A DNA stretch of 64,000 nucleotides from an uncultured Paraburkholderia sp. (lineage in GTDB: Bacteria; Pseudomonadota; Gammaproteobacteria; Burkholderiales; Burkholderiaceae). Positions 54,304-64,000 of this stretch are shown one piece after another. Each line of letters starts with the position of its first letter. The stretch's first letter is position 1. The position numbers and the translations under genes are program-made. The DNA lies in assembly GCA_940746715.1 (NCBI GenBank), contig CALNWN010000010.1, forward strand, positions 1-64,000. The letters run 5' to 3'. Below the pieces are notes generated by a model. That model ran no database searches, was not told where the DNA came from, and saw only the letters and a list, made by a program, of their open reading frames with translations.

Positions 54304-55410
54304 ATGATCGGTGAAATCGATATCTTCGGCGTATTCGTGCCGGCCGTGCTGGTGCTGATGCTGGTCGCCTATCTGATCAACCTCGCCATCCGCGCGGTGC
54401 TCTCGCGCGTCGGCTTTTATCGCTTCGTGTGGCATCGCTCGATCTTCGATCTCGGCATCTATGTGCTGGTGCTGACCCTGGTCGTCGTCGTGGTCGCGGC
54501 GCTCGTGCTGTGGAAGCTGGTCGGCTACTACATGTTCGCGCCATGGACTCGCGACGGACATGTGCGCGCCGACGTGATCCAGGTCGCGCCGGATGTCTCG
54601 GGACTGATCTCGTCGGTTGAAGTGGTCGACAACCAGCAGGTTAGGCAAGGCCAGGTGCTGTTCGTCATCGATCAGGCGCGTTATGCGCTTGCGCTGCGTC
54701 AGGCGCAGGCCACGGCGCAGCAACGCCGCGCCACGCTCGACCAGGCGCGCCGCGAAGACGCGCGCAATCGCAAGCTCGGTAACCTCGTCGCCGCCGAAGT
54801 CGCCGAAGAGAGCCGCTCGCGCGTGGATCAGGCGGAAGCGGCGCTGGCCGACGCGAATGTCGCCATCGACATGGCGAACCTGAACCTGCAACGCTCGACG
54901 ATCGTGAGCCCCGTCGACGGTTATCTGAACGACCGTGCGCCGCGTGCCGGAGAATTCGTAGTGGCGGGACGCGCGGTGCTTTCAGTGGTGGACATGCATT
55001 CGTTTCGCGTCGACGGCTACTTCGAAGAGACGAAGCTCGGCGGCATCGAGATCGGCCAACCGGTGGACATTAGCGTCATGGGCGAGCCGCACGTGCTGCG
55101 CGGCCACGTGCAGAGCATCGTTGCGGGTATCGAGGACCGCGACCGCACGCAGGGCACCAATCTGCTGCCGAACGTGAATCCGGCCTTCAGCTGGGTGCGG
55201 CTCGCGCAGCGCATTCCGGTGCGCGTCGCGCTCGACGAAGTGCCCGCCGATTTCCGCCTGATCGCGGGGCGCACTGCGACCGTGTCAGTGCGCGAACCCG
55301 GGAACGCGCGGGCATCGCATGCGGCGGGCGCTTCCAATGCTTCGGGTGCTTCCGGCGCCGCCGCGGCGCAACCCGCGCCCGCTGCCATCGCTTCGGGCGC
55401 CTCGCAATGA
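54304..55410 (+). CDS. DUF1656-HlyD in-frame fusion (AaeX-AaeA-like)
   Basis: Residues 1-57 (MIGEIDIFGVFVPAVLVLML, RFVWHRSIFDLGIYVLVL) are the small DUF1656/AaeX membrane protein, normally a separate ~67-residue gene. At about residue 57 it passes in frame into the membrane anchor of an HlyD/AaeA adaptor (TLVVVVVAALVLWKLVGYYM) with FAPWTRDGHVRADVIQVAPD, a coiled coil and the barrel RSTIVSPVDGYLNDRAPRAG. Length 368. A short deletion at ~54472 fused the genes. The adaptor part is complete and may work, tethered by an extra helix. Overlaps the outer-membrane gene as ATGA. Confidence 0.75.
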   Translation: MIGEIDIFGVFVPAVLVLMLVAYLINLAIRAVLSRVGFYRFVWHRSIFDLGIYVLVLTLVVVVVAALVLWKLVGYYMFAPWTRDGHVRADVIQVAPDVSGLISSVEVVDNQQVRQGQVLFVIDQARYALALRQAQATAQQRRATLDQARREDARNRKLGNLVAAEVAEESRSRVDQAEAALADANVAIDMANLNLQRSTIVSPVDGYLNDRAPRAGEFVVAGRAVLSVVDMHSFRVDGYFEETKLGGIEIGQPVDISVMGEPHVLRGHVQSIVAGIEDRDRTQGTNLLPNVNPAFSWVRLAQRIPVRVALDEVPADFRLIAGRTATVSVREPGNARASHAAGASNASGASGAAAAQPAPAAIASGASQ

Positions 55411-56963
55411 AACTGTCTGTCGCGCCGCATGCCGTCCCTGCCGTTGCGCGCCGCGAGCGCGCGCGTACTCGCCCTGCTGCCGCTCGCCGTGCTGCTCAAA
55501 CGGCTGCATGAATGTCGGCCCGAATTATTCGCTGCCGAAAGACGCGCTCGTCAACGCGCCGCTCGCCAATGCGCCCATCGAAGGCGCCGACACCGCGCTC
55601 ACCACGCGCGCGAACGTGCCCGCCGTGTGGTGGAAGCTGTACGACGATCCGGTGCTGAACAGTCTCGTCGACGAAGCACTGCAATCCAATACCGACCTGC
55701 GCGTGGCCGCCGCGAATCTCGCGCGCTCGCGCGAGGCGCTCGGCGTCGCGCAGGCGCAGGGCGGTTTTTCCGGCAAGGCGTCGGCGGCTTTCCAGCGCGC
55801 GCAGGAATCGGGCGAACAATACTTGCTGACCGAGAAATTGCCGGTCGTGAACGAAGGCGACGTCGGCATCAACGTCGCGTATGAGATCGACCTCTTCGGC
55901 AAACTGCGGCGCGGCGTGGAAGCGGCGCGAGCGGACGCCGAAGCCGTGCAGGCCGCGGGCGATCTCGCGCGAATCACGGTGGTCGCCGACGTGGTGCGCG
56001 CTTACGTCGAACAATGTTCGGCCGCCGAGGAGCTGAAAATCGCGCAGCAATCGCTCGCGTTGCAAAGGCAGCGCGTGGATGTATCGCGGCGTCTGCGTGA
56101 CGCGGGCCGCGGCAATCAGACCGAAGTCACGCGCGGGCAAACCCAGGTCGATACCTTGTCAACGGATATTCCGCGTTACACGGCGCGCCGCAAGATCGCG
56201 CAATACCGGCTCGCGGCGCTGCTCGCGCGCGCCGTCCGACTTGCCGCCCGCCGTTCTCGCCTGCGAAAAGCTGCCGCAGATCAGGCAGCCCATTCCCGTC
56301 GGCGACGGCGCCGCACTGCTCAAGCGCCGGCCGGAAGTGCGCGAGGCCGAGCGTCAACTGGCGGCATCCACGGCGCGCATCGGCGTCGCGACCGGCGCGC
56401 TCTATCCCACGGTGAGTATCGGCGCCTCGGCGGGTTTGACGGGCGTGCTCGAAGATCTCGGCACCTCGCCCACCGCGCGTTGGGGCTTCGGTCCGCTCAT
56501 CAGCTGGACTTTTCCCGCGAACGGCGCGCGCGGCCGCGTGCGGGAAGCAGAGGCGTCGAGTCAGGTCGCGCTGGCCCGGTTCGACGGCGTCGTGCTGACC
56601 GCGTTGCGCGAAACCGAGACCAACCTCGCGACCTATGCGTCCGACTACGCTCGCGCCGAAGCCTTGCGCGCCGCGCTCAAATCAGCGACGCAATCCGCTG
56701 ACGAAACGCACCGGCTGTATCGCGCGGGCCGCGAGTCCTTCATCTCCGATCTGGACGCGACGCGCACGCTCACTTCAACGAAATCGCAGGTCGCGGCGGC
56801 CGAAGGCCAGGTGGCCATCGACCAGGTCAATCTTTTCCTCGCACTCGGCGGCGGCTGGGAACAGGATCGGCAAAGCGCGCCCGCGGCCCGCGCGCCGACA
56901 GGAACGACGGGCACGACAGGAACGACAGCAACGGCACCGACGGCGACAAGCAAGGCGCCCTAG
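55407..56963 (+). pseudogene. Outer-membrane efflux lipoprotein (NodT/OprM family), several frameshifts
   Basis: ATG at 55407 overlaps the adaptor stop. The signal region is split over three frames: MKLSVAPHAVPAVARRER, then LPLRAASARVLALLPLAVLL, then NGCMNVGPNYSLPKDALVNA with the lipobox Cys. The body (VPAVWWKLYDDPVLNSLVDE, GINVAYEIDLFGKLRRGVEA) is open to about 56230, where another shift precedes LPPAVLACEKLPQIRQPIPV and RRPEVREAERQLAASTARIG. The end is a Thr/Gly repeat (TGTTGTTGTTATA). It would form the outer channel of the pump. Confidence 0.8.
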
Positions 56964-57064
56964 CCTCATCACGCGTTACTTACGTTTTATTTTTGAAAAT
57001 CTTTCTTTTGCCTTTCATTTACAGTTAAATACGAGCCACTCACCACACGTTACGAGGCCAACGT

Positions 57065-57157
57065 ATGTCGTCATTCATGAAAAGCGCAGCAGCATTGGGC
57101 GGATGCATCGGCATCTTCACGGCGGTGGTGGCCGTGCTCGAGTTGCTGGCGGGCTAG
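57065..57157 (+). CDS. Small hydrophobic peptide
   Basis: A 30-residue ORF (MSSFMKSAAALGGCIGIFTA, then VVAVLELLAG) starts at 57065 behind GAGG. It is one membrane-spanning helix with a short basic N-terminus. It follows an AT-rich stretch after the efflux operon and converges with iorA. Small membrane peptides of this type are often unannotated; whether it is expressed is unknown. Confidence 0.4.
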   Translation: MSSFMKSAAALGGCIGIFTAVVAVLELLAG

Positions 57158-57186
57158 AAGGCGCTTGCGCGCGAAGCGCCGGTGCC

Positions 57187-57653
57187 TCACGCAGGCCGGC
57201 GCTTCGCCGCTTGATGAATCGCGGCACGCACACGTGGATACGTGCCGCAACGGCACACAATATGGCTCATGGCCGCGTCGATATGTCGGCGTCGGTGGGA
57301 TGCGGCTTCTCCTTCAGCAGCGCGCAAGCAGCCATCAGTTGCGCGCTTTGACAGTAGCCGCACTGCACCACATCGAGATCGATCCACGCCGCCTTCAATG
57401 CTTGCGCTTCTGCGCCCTGCAGCCCTTCTACCGTCGTGATCTTCTGCGTATTCAAACTCGACATGGGTGTCTGACACGACAGACACGGCTTGTCGTTCAG
57501 ATGCACGGTGCACGCCCCGCAAATGCCGACGCCGCAGCCGGACTTCGTACCCGTCATGCCGAGTTCGCAACGCAGCACCCACAGTAGCGGCATATCCGGC
57601 TCCACTTGCACGGCCACGGCCTGTCCGTTGATGTTCAGCGATCCCATCTGCAC
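57187..57653 (-). pseudogene. iorA: Isoquinoline 1-oxidoreductase-type [2Fe-2S] subunit (IorA-like), frameshift
   Basis: The start MQMGSLNINGQAVAVQVEPD at 57653 leads to the first cluster (GCGVGICGAC ... CLSC) and the second begins QCGYCQSAQL. After HPTDADI near 57288 an extra AT pair shifts the frame; the other frame reads DAAMSHIVCRCGTYPRVRAA, supplying the last two Cys ligands, and ends HQAAKRRPA at 57187. Without the CRC motif the second Fe-S cluster cannot form. It is 3' of, and pairs with, the large subunit gene next to it. Confidence 0.8.
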
Positions 57654-57661
57654 CTCCCGCT

Positions 57662-59920
57662 TTATGTGAGTTTCGGGGGCAACGTGCGCAGGCGCTTGCC
57701 AGTGAGTGCGAAAACGGCTTGGCTACGGCGGGCGCTATCGGCGGCACGCCGGGTTCGCCGACGCCTTGCGGATGCAACTGACTCGGCATGATGTCCACCT
57801 CGATCACCGGGCAATCGTTGATGCGCACCACCGGAAAGTCGACGAAGTTCTTCTGCTCGACCTGGCCGTTCACAATCGTGATCTCGTCCTGCAGCGCGGC
57901 GGAAAGGCCGAACACGATGCCGCTTTCCATCTGCTGACGAATCAGATTCGGGTTCACCGGCAAGCCGCAATCGATCACGCAGACCACGCGATGCACGCGG
58001 ATCCGGCTTCCCGGGCCCGACGGACACTTCCGCCACTTGCGCGACCACGCTGCCAAATGCCTCGTGAAGCGCGACGCCGCGCGCACGTGGAGCGCCGTCG
58101 GCGGCATGCGTCAACGGATGCTGCCAATCCGACAACACAGCCGCTCGCTGCAACACCGCCAGATGCCGCGGATGCTGCGCCAGTAGCGCGGCGCGAAATG
58201 CAATGGGATCCTGGTCGGTCGCCGCGGCGAGTTCATCGGTAAAACTCTCGGTGAAGAAGGCTTGATGCGAGTGGCCGACCGAGCGCCAGAAACCGACCGG
58301 CACCGGCAAGTCCATGATCTTGTGCGCGACGCGAGCCGTCGGCCACTCATAGGGCTGATCGAATGCGCCTTCCACCGTGGTCTTGTCGAGCGGAATGCGC
58401 GGCGCGCCGTAATAGCGCGCGAGCGCGTCCGGCACGATCGCCTGGCTCGCGGACGCGCTATGCCACGCCACGAGATTGCCGTTGCTGTCGAAGCCTGCCT
58501 TGAGGCGCGCTACGCAGGCCGGCCGATAGAAATCGTGCGTGAAGTCCTGCGCGCGCGACCAGAGCGTTTGCACCGGACGGCCACCCGCCTTGCGCGCAAT
58601 CGCCGCGGCCTGCGCAATGTAATCGAGTTCGAGGCGCCGTCCGAATGCGCCGCCGAGCAATTGCGTATGCACCTGGACCTTGTCGTCGAGATGCAGCGCC
58701 TTGGCCACGTGATGCCGCGCGAGCGCGGGCATTTGCGTCGACACCCAGACGGTCGCCGCGCCGTCCGCGACTTGGACCGTGCAGTTGAGCGGCTCTACCG
58801 CGCCATGCGCCAGATACGGCGCGTGATATTCAGCTGTGATCGTGCGGGCCGCGCCGCTCAGCGCATCGTTGACCTCGCCGCGACGGTAGTACGCGTGGCC
58901 GTCGCCGTCGTCGAGTGCGAGCGCGAGGCGGCGCTCCACTTCCGCGCTCGACAGCGAAGCAGCGGCGCCGTGCGTCCAGTTCACCTTGATCGCGTCGACG
59001 GCGTTCATCGCGCGAAACGGGTTGTCTGCAGTCACCGCGACGCCGCCCGTGCCGCCCGCATACGGCGGCGCGAAAGCAAGCGCCTTGACGAAGCCGCGCA
59101 TGGTCTGCGCCGCTGCCGCATCGAAGCTCGCGACCGTGCCGCCGAGCGTCGGGCACATCACGACGCTTGCGTACAGCAGGCCGTCCGGCAACGCGTCGAT
59201 GCCGAAACGCGCGGTACCGTTGATCTTCGACGCCGCTGCGACGCGTCGCAGCGGTTTGCCGATCAGCTTGAAACTGGCGGGATCTTTCAACGTGACCTTG
59301 CGAGGCAGCGCCTGCTGCGCGGCCATCGACGACAACTCGCCAAAGCTCGCCTTATGTCCCGACGGATGCACGACGTAGCCGCTTTCCGCGACGCACTCGC
59401 CGGGCGGCACATGCCATTGCGCGGCGGCGGCCGCAATCAACATCGCGCGTGCCGAGGCGCCGGCTTCGCGCATGGGGGTCCATAAATCATTGATGCTCGA
59501 CGAGCCGCCCGTCATCATCGTGCCGGCTTCTCGCACGACCTTGCGCGTGTACCAGACGACCGCGCGCTTCGTGATGCTGTCGTGATCGGGGCGAAACGGC
59601 AGATCGTCGACGACGTTCTGCACGCTGTTATAGATGTTGTCGATCGGCGCGTCTTCGACCCGCACGCGCGACCAGTCGGCGTCCAATTCCTCGGCAAGCA
59701 GCATGGCGAGACCGGTGTGCACGCCCTGCCCCATCTCCGCCTTGCAGACCACGACCGTCACGGTATTGTCCGCGGCGATCTTGACCCAGCCATTGAGCGC
59801 CGTTTGCGCGCCCTCGACCGGCAAGGGCGCACTGGTCGTGAGGCGCTGCCGCGCGGGCAGCACGGACCAGCCGACCAGCAACGCGCCCGCACCGCCGATG
59901 AGGAAGGTTCTGCGCTTCAT
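57662..59920 (-). pseudogene. iorB: Isoquinoline 1-oxidoreductase-type molybdopterin subunit (IorB-like), two frameshifts
   Basis: This is a ~750-residue periplasmic molybdenum hydroxylase with a Tat signal (MKRRTFLIGGAGALLVGWSV). Blocks include VVVCKAEMGQGVHTGLAMLL, TMMTGGSSSINDLW, HTQLLGGAFGRRLELDYIAQ and GFWRSVGHSHQAFFTESFTD. Near 58010 the frame breaks after AEVSVGPG; the next frame gives RIRVHRVVCVIDCGLPVNPN to HPQGVGEPG, and a second shift near 57750 returns to AVFALTGKRLRTLP. The catalytic Glu-containing GVGEPG lies in the shifted part. Substrate is not certain. Confidence 0.85.
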
Positions 59921-60144
59921 GATGATGGCCTGTCCGCTTGCCCGCCGCTAACACGCTTGGGGGCGCGATTCGCGCCCTGCGTTCCCACGCAATATTAGTA
60001 AGACGGAGGAACGCGCGCGGACTTAAATTCGTCGGACGAAGCCGTATGCGCGCGGGACGGGCGCGCCAGCGAGGTCAGCCGAGGGTGCGCGAGTCGTGAG
60101 GCGTTTCATTAAATGGCTGCACGCCCCGGCTTTAGTCATCGGAG

Positions 60145-61344
60145 TTATCTGCGGTTGGACCCGGACATCACATCGATCCACACGGCCAGCACGAGAATGC
60201 CGCCCTTGACAATCATCTGCCAATAGGCGTCGACGTCGAGCATCGACATGCCGTTGTCGAGGCTTGCCATGACCAGCGCGCCGATCAAGGCGCCGTAGAC
60301 CGTGCCCGAGCCGCCGCGCATCGACGTGCCGCCGATAAAGCACGCGGCAATCGCGTCGAGTTCGTCCATCGAGCCCGCGGACGGCGAACCCGCGGCAAGG
60401 CGCGCGGTGTTCACGATGCCGGCGAACGCGCACATCAAGCCCATCAGCGCAAAAATGACGAGCTTCACGCGATCCGTGTTGACGCCCGACAGGCGCGTCG
60501 CTTCGAGATTCGAACCCACCGCGTAGATGCGGCGGCCGAACACTGTCTGCGTGGCTGTCCACGTGAAGATACCGAGCAGCGCGAGCAGCAGCAAAACAGG
60601 CACCGGAATGCCGCCATAACGATCCAGCGTCGCGACGAAGCTCGCGAGAATCGCGCCCGCGCCGACCACTTTGGCGACATCCTGCCAGATCGGCACCACG
60701 CTCAACTGATAGCGCTCGCGATTGCGGCGCTGACGTATCGTGAGAAACGCGAGCAGCAGAAACAGCACCACCGCGAGCGTATCGCCGGCGAGTTTCGGCA
60801 GATAGCCCTGACCCACGAACACGAAACTGTCGGACACCGGCGCGATAGTCGACCCGCCTGTCACGCCGAGCAGAATGCCGCGATACGCGAGCATGCCGCC
60901 CAGGCCGACAATGAACGAAGGCTCTCGCCGGTAGGTCGACCACCATCCGTTGAAGAGGCCGATCAGCACGCCGAGCAACATGACGACCGGCAACGTGACG
61001 CCGATCGGCCAATGGCGGTTCACGTCGAGTATCGCGGCCACACCGCCGAGCAAACCGAGCAGCGATCCAACCGACAGATCGATCTCGCCCGCAATGATCA
61101 CGAACACCATGCCGCACGCGAGCATGCCGGTAATCGACATTTGCCGCAGCAGGTTCGACAGGTTGCGCGGCGTGACAAACGTGCCGTGGGTAAGCAGCGA
61201 AAAGAAAATCCAGATTGCGGCCACGGCAATCAGCAACGCGAGAATCTTGTAGCGCGCGAACAGTTGCTGAATGCGCTGCGTGCCGCCGAATGCGCCTCGT
61301 GGCGAGGCGTCGTCGGCGCGTTGGGAAGTAACGTCGGGCGTCAT
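60145..61344 (-). CDS. xylH: D-xylose-type ABC transporter permease (XylH)
   Basis: This intact 399-residue sugar permease starts MTPDVTSQRADDASPRGAFG. FVIIAGEIDLSVGSLLGLLG is the family motif of ribose/xylose permeases, and GVTGGSTIAPVSDSF with the long central loop is typical of XylH. About ten membrane helices are visible, ending WIDVMSGSNRR. Its start lies on the ATGA with the xylG stop. Both partner proteins, XylG and XylF, are broken, so it probably has no function now. Confidence 0.85.
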   Translation of the reverse strand: MTPDVTSQRADDASPRGAFGGTQRIQQLFARYKILALLIAVAAIWIFFSLLTHGTFVTPRNLSNLLRQMSITGMLACGMVFVIIAGEIDLSVGSLLGLLGGVAAILDVNRHWPIGVTLPVVMLLGVLIGLFNGWWSTYRREPSFIVGLGGMLAYRGILLGVTGGSTIAPVSDSFVFVGQGYLPKLAGDTLAVVLFLLLAFLTIRQRRNRERYQLSVVPIWQDVAKVVGAGAILASFVATLDRYGGIPVPVLLLLALLGIFTWTATQTVFGRRIYAVGSNLEATRLSGVNTDRVKLVIFALMGLMCAFAGIVNTARLAAGSPSAGSMDELDAIAACFIGGTSMRGGSGTVYGALIGALVMASLDNGMSMLDVDAYWQMIVKGGILVLAVWIDVMSGSNRR

Positions 61345-62895
61345 GCTGCACTGCTGCGGTAGGGTTCGGGACTCGCTGCACGGGACGGATCGCGGCGCTG
61401 AGAATGTCTTCCTGCGTGAGGCCGTCGTTGACGAAATCGCCACGCAGCTCGCCTTCGCCGATCACGAGCACGCGATCGCTCATGCCGAGCACTTCCGGCA
61501 ATTCCGACGACACCATCACGATCGACATGCCGTGCTGCGCCAGTTGAAAAATGAGTTTGTAGATTTCGAATTTCGCGCCGACATCGACACCGCGCGTGGG
61601 TTCGTCGAGTATCAACACCTTCGGATCGGTCAGCAGCATGCGCGTCAGTACCGCCTTCTGCTGATTGCCGCCGGACAGACTCGCTATCGACAACATCGGG
61701 TGAGCCGCGCGCACGGAAAGCCGCTTCATCTCCGTGTGAATCGTGTCGAGTTCCGCTGCGGAGTCGATACGTCCACCGGATGCAAAGCGCTGCAGCACCG
61801 CCAGCGTAATGTTATGGCCGACACTCAGGCCGGCACGATGCCATGGCGCTTGTGGTCTTCCGGCACCATGCCGATGCCCGCGCGGATCGCATTGATAGGC
61901 GCGCGAATTTTCACCGGCTTGCCTTCCATGAGAACCGTCGCCTCGCTCACGCCGGGATACGCGCCGAAAATCGCCTGCATCAACTCCGTGCGTCCGGCGC
62001 TGACCAGTCCGGCGACCCCGAGAATTTCGCCGCGCCGCAATGCGAACGACACATCGTTCACGCGCTTGCGGCGTGGATTCGTCACGTCGAAACAAGTCAC
62101 GTTGCGCGCTTCGAAAATGACGTCGCCGATGGGATGCGGCTCGCGCGGAAACAGGTTCTTGATCTCCCGGCCGACCATCAACGAGATGATGCGGTCGGTG
62201 GTGAGCGCGCGCATCGGCTCGGTGGCGACATGGCGTCCGTCGCGGATCACGCTGATCGTGTCGCAAACCGCGGCGACTTCGTCGAGCTTGTGCGAGATGT
62301 ATACGCATGCCACGCCGCGCCGCTTCAGATCGCGCACAATGTCCAGAAGAATTGCGATCTCGGCTGAAGTGAGCGAAGAAGACGGCTCATCCAGAATGAG
62401 CAGTTTCGCGCGCTTATTGAGCGCCTTGGCAATTTCTATCAGCTGCTGATGGCCGCCGCCATAATTCATGACAGGCTGTGCGGCATTAATGCCGCTAATG
62501 CCGAGCTCGCGCAGCAATTCGTCCGCACGCTGATACATCGCGGCGTAATTCATGCGGCCGCCCGGCAACGTGATTTCATTGCCGAGAAAAATGTTCTCCG
62601 CCACTGACAACTCCGGCACCAGCATCAGCCCCTGGTGAATGATGATGCCGGCGCGCTCGGTGTCGCGTATGCTCGCGGCTTTCAGCGGCTTGCCTTCCCA
62701 GGTTATTTCGCCATCCCAGGTACCGTGCGGATAGACGCCGGACAGTACTTTTATCAGCGTGGATTTGCCTGCGCCGTTTTCGCCGCACAAGCCGACGCAC
62801 TCGCCCGGCGCGATCGTCAGGTCGATGCCGTCGAGTGCCTTTACGCCTGAAAACGCTTTGACGATGCCGCGCATCGTCAGTAACGGTTGCGTCAT
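61341..62895 (-). pseudogene. xylG: D-xylose ABC transporter ATPase (XylG), two frameshifts
   Basis: The first ATPase domain is complete from MTQPLLTMRGIVKAFSGVKA (Walker A GENGAGKSTLIKVLSG, LLILDEPSSSLT). After HGIVPA near 61830 a missing base shifts the frame; the next frame has GLSVGHNITLAVLQRFASGG, signature SLSGGNQQKAVLTR and VLILDEPTRGVDVGAKFEIY. Near the C-terminus another shift is likely, since the frame that ends on the expected ATGA reads EPYRSSAA. XylG is a double-domain ATPase of ~510 residues. Confidence 0.8.
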
Positions 62896-62972
62896 TCGCT
62901 ATGCCTCGCTGCAGTGCGCGCGGGCACGCCGATACGCTGCAACAGTATCGGCGCAGACCGCGCGCGTTACGC

Positions 62973-64000
62973 TCATTGGCTCGCGAGCTGGGCCTGAGTG
63001 TAGAAGCCGTCCTTGACGACCACGTCCACATTGCTCTTCGTCAGCAACGTGGGCTGCAGCAGCACGGTATCGACCTTCTTCTTGCCGTTGTCGTATTGCG
63101 CATTAAAGGCGGGCTTCTCACCTTTCGCCAACGCGACCGAGAGCTTCGCGGCTTCGCCGGCAATCAGCTTCAACGGCTTGTAGACCGTCATGGTTTGCGT
63201 GCCCGCAATCACGCGCTTGACTGCCGCTAGGTCCGCATCCTGGCCCGACACGGGCACCTTGCCCCGCCATGTGTTGCGCGGCGAGCGCCTGGATCGCGCC
63301 GCCTGCCGTACCGTCGTTCGACGCGACAATGGCGTCGATCTTGTTGTTATTCGCGGTCAGCGCATCTTCGACAATGTGCAGTGCAGTCGACGCGCTCCAC
63401 TCCGGCACCCATTGCTGACCGACGATCTTGATGTCGCCCTTGCCGGTGGCCGGCTTCAATACCTTCAGCTGTCCTTCGCGCAGCATCTTCGCATTGTTGT
63501 CGGTCGGCGCGCCGCCGAGCAGAAAGTAGTTGCCCTTCGGTTGCGCCTTATACACGCCTTGGGCCTGCAATTCGCCAACCTTCTCGTTGTCGAACGAGAT
63601 ATAGGCGTCCACGTCGGCATCCAGAATCAGGCGGTCGTATGACACCACCTTGATGCCCGCCTTTCTCGCTTCAGCCACCACGTTGCCGAGCGTCTTCGAA
63701 TTGAACGGCACGATGACGATCACATCCACGCCGCGCGAGATCAGGTTCTCGATCTGCGAGATTTGCCGTTCCTCGCTGGCGTCCGCCGATTGCACCGACA
63801 CTTTCGCGCCGAGCTTTTCCGCTGCGGCAACGAAATAATCGCGATCGCGCGACCAGCGCTCGACGCGCAAGTCGTCGATACAGAAGCCGATTTCAGGGTG
63901 ATCCTTGCTCGCGTGCGCCAGCGGCGCGACAAGCGACAGGCTGGCCAGCACCGCTCCACACACGAGCGAACTCAGTACAGTACGACGCGTTGCGAATTTC
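62973..64000 (-). pseudogene. xylF: D-xylose-binding protein (XylF), frameshift; start codon just outside the window
   Basis: The window ends on the G of the probable ATG; codons 2 onward read KFATRRTVLSSLVCGAVLAS, a signal peptide ending PLAHA. The mature protein (HPEIGFCIDDLRVERWSRDR, DRLILDADVDAYISFDNEKV, IVGQQWVPEWSASTALHIVE) is a periplasmic sugar-binding protein of the XylF type. After LAAQHMAG near 63270 one base is off, and the correct frame continues KVPVSGQDADLAAVKRVIAG to FYTQAQLASQ at 62973. One lesion was found. First gene of xylFGH. Confidence 0.8.

Noticed and set aside
298..64000. Programmed ribosomal frameshifting in the many split genes
   Set aside because: The lesions occur at unrelated sequences, in both directions, in families not known for frameshifting, and usually without slippery heptamers.
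1..64000. All damage is sequencing error
   Set aside because: One-base indels could be errors, but in-frame deletions, chimeric joins and substitution stops in otherwise perfect frames are not typical errors. Some individual indels in homopolymers (e.g. CHAD poly-A near 20905) remain doubtful.
1..64000. tRNA, rRNA, CRISPR array or prophage
   Set aside because: No cloverleaf-like or conserved rRNA sequence, no regularly spaced repeats, and no phage structural or integrase genes were seen. The only mobile-element gene is the IS110 edge.

Overview
The window is high-GC DNA (roughly 60-65 % G+C by eye) from a betaproteobacterium of the Burkholderiaceae, most like Paraburkholderia, Caballeronia or Burkholderia. 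Gene families and order fit that group: pca operon order, a FUSC/DUF1656/HlyD/NodT efflux set, LivK-type binding protein, XylFGH, a DUF2138/DUF1175 pair, and an IS110 transposase start at the left edge. No rRNA, tRNA, CRISPR or phage genes were seen.

The striking property is decay. Of about 60 recognisable protein genes, roughly half are broken by single-base frameshifts, by in-frame TAG/TAA codons, or by clean internal deletions. At least ten deletion junctions can be read because two unrelated or non-adjacent pieces abut: MocR aminotransferase against omega-aminotransferase (~3.85 kb), inside nicB (~8.68 kb), DUF1185 gene against livM (~11.77 kb), inside 6-hydroxynicotinate reductase (~14.09 kb), pcaJ against pcaC (~16.24 kb), inside a DMT transporter (~19.61 kb), dedA against a GGDEF gene (~20.29 kb), inside pit (~22.57 kb), the phoX 5' end (~35.15 kb), DUF1175 against a foreign tail (~44.89 kb) and DUF1656 against HlyD (~54.47 kb). 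Several of these joins are in frame and make chimeric proteins. Such a pattern fits a recently host-restricted lineage in genome reduction (for example plant leaf-nodule Burkholderia); that identification is inference. Base-level sequencing error could explain some one-base indels, but not the deletions.

Layout. 1-2.8 kb: IS110 edge, broken zinc alcohol dehydrogenase, SUEL-like secreted protein, broken LysE exporter. 2.8-5.6 kb: two truncated aminotransferases, DUF6496 protein, small ORF. 5.6-15 kb, minus strand: a catabolic operon pointing to the reductive nicotinate route (6-hydroxynicotinate reductase, UPF0280, two DUF1185 proteins, Liv transporter parts, enamidase, NicA, NicB, Liv binding protein) with a divergent TetR gene. 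15-18.4 kb: collapsed pca operon and LysR gene. 18.4-25.5 kb: intact folE, then broken DMT, DedA, GGDEF, CHAD, Pit, PPK2 and HtrA genes and an intact VOC protein. 25.6-33.3 kb: mostly intact; ggt, DHA2 transporter, and a four-gene envelope-lipid operon (CDP-alcohol phosphatidyltransferase, 2OG-Fe oxygenase, flippase-like, nucleotidyltransferase). 33.3-40.6 kb: broken phoX, small intact genes, broken AraC, intact cysE and SDR. 40.7-47.3 kb: DUF2138-DUF1175-ABC transporter operon, largely broken. 48.4-51.5 kb: intact KaiC-like ATPase and hybrid histidine kinase. 51.6-57 kb: MarR and aromatic-type efflux operon, decayed. 57.2-59.9 kb: broken isoquinoline-oxidoreductase-type IorA/IorB. 60.1-64 kb: XylH intact, XylG and XylF broken.

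The contrast between decayed catabolic or transport operons and intact blocks (folE, ggt, the lipid operon, cysE, kaiC-kinase) is the most informative feature: intact blocks are candidates for functions still under selection.
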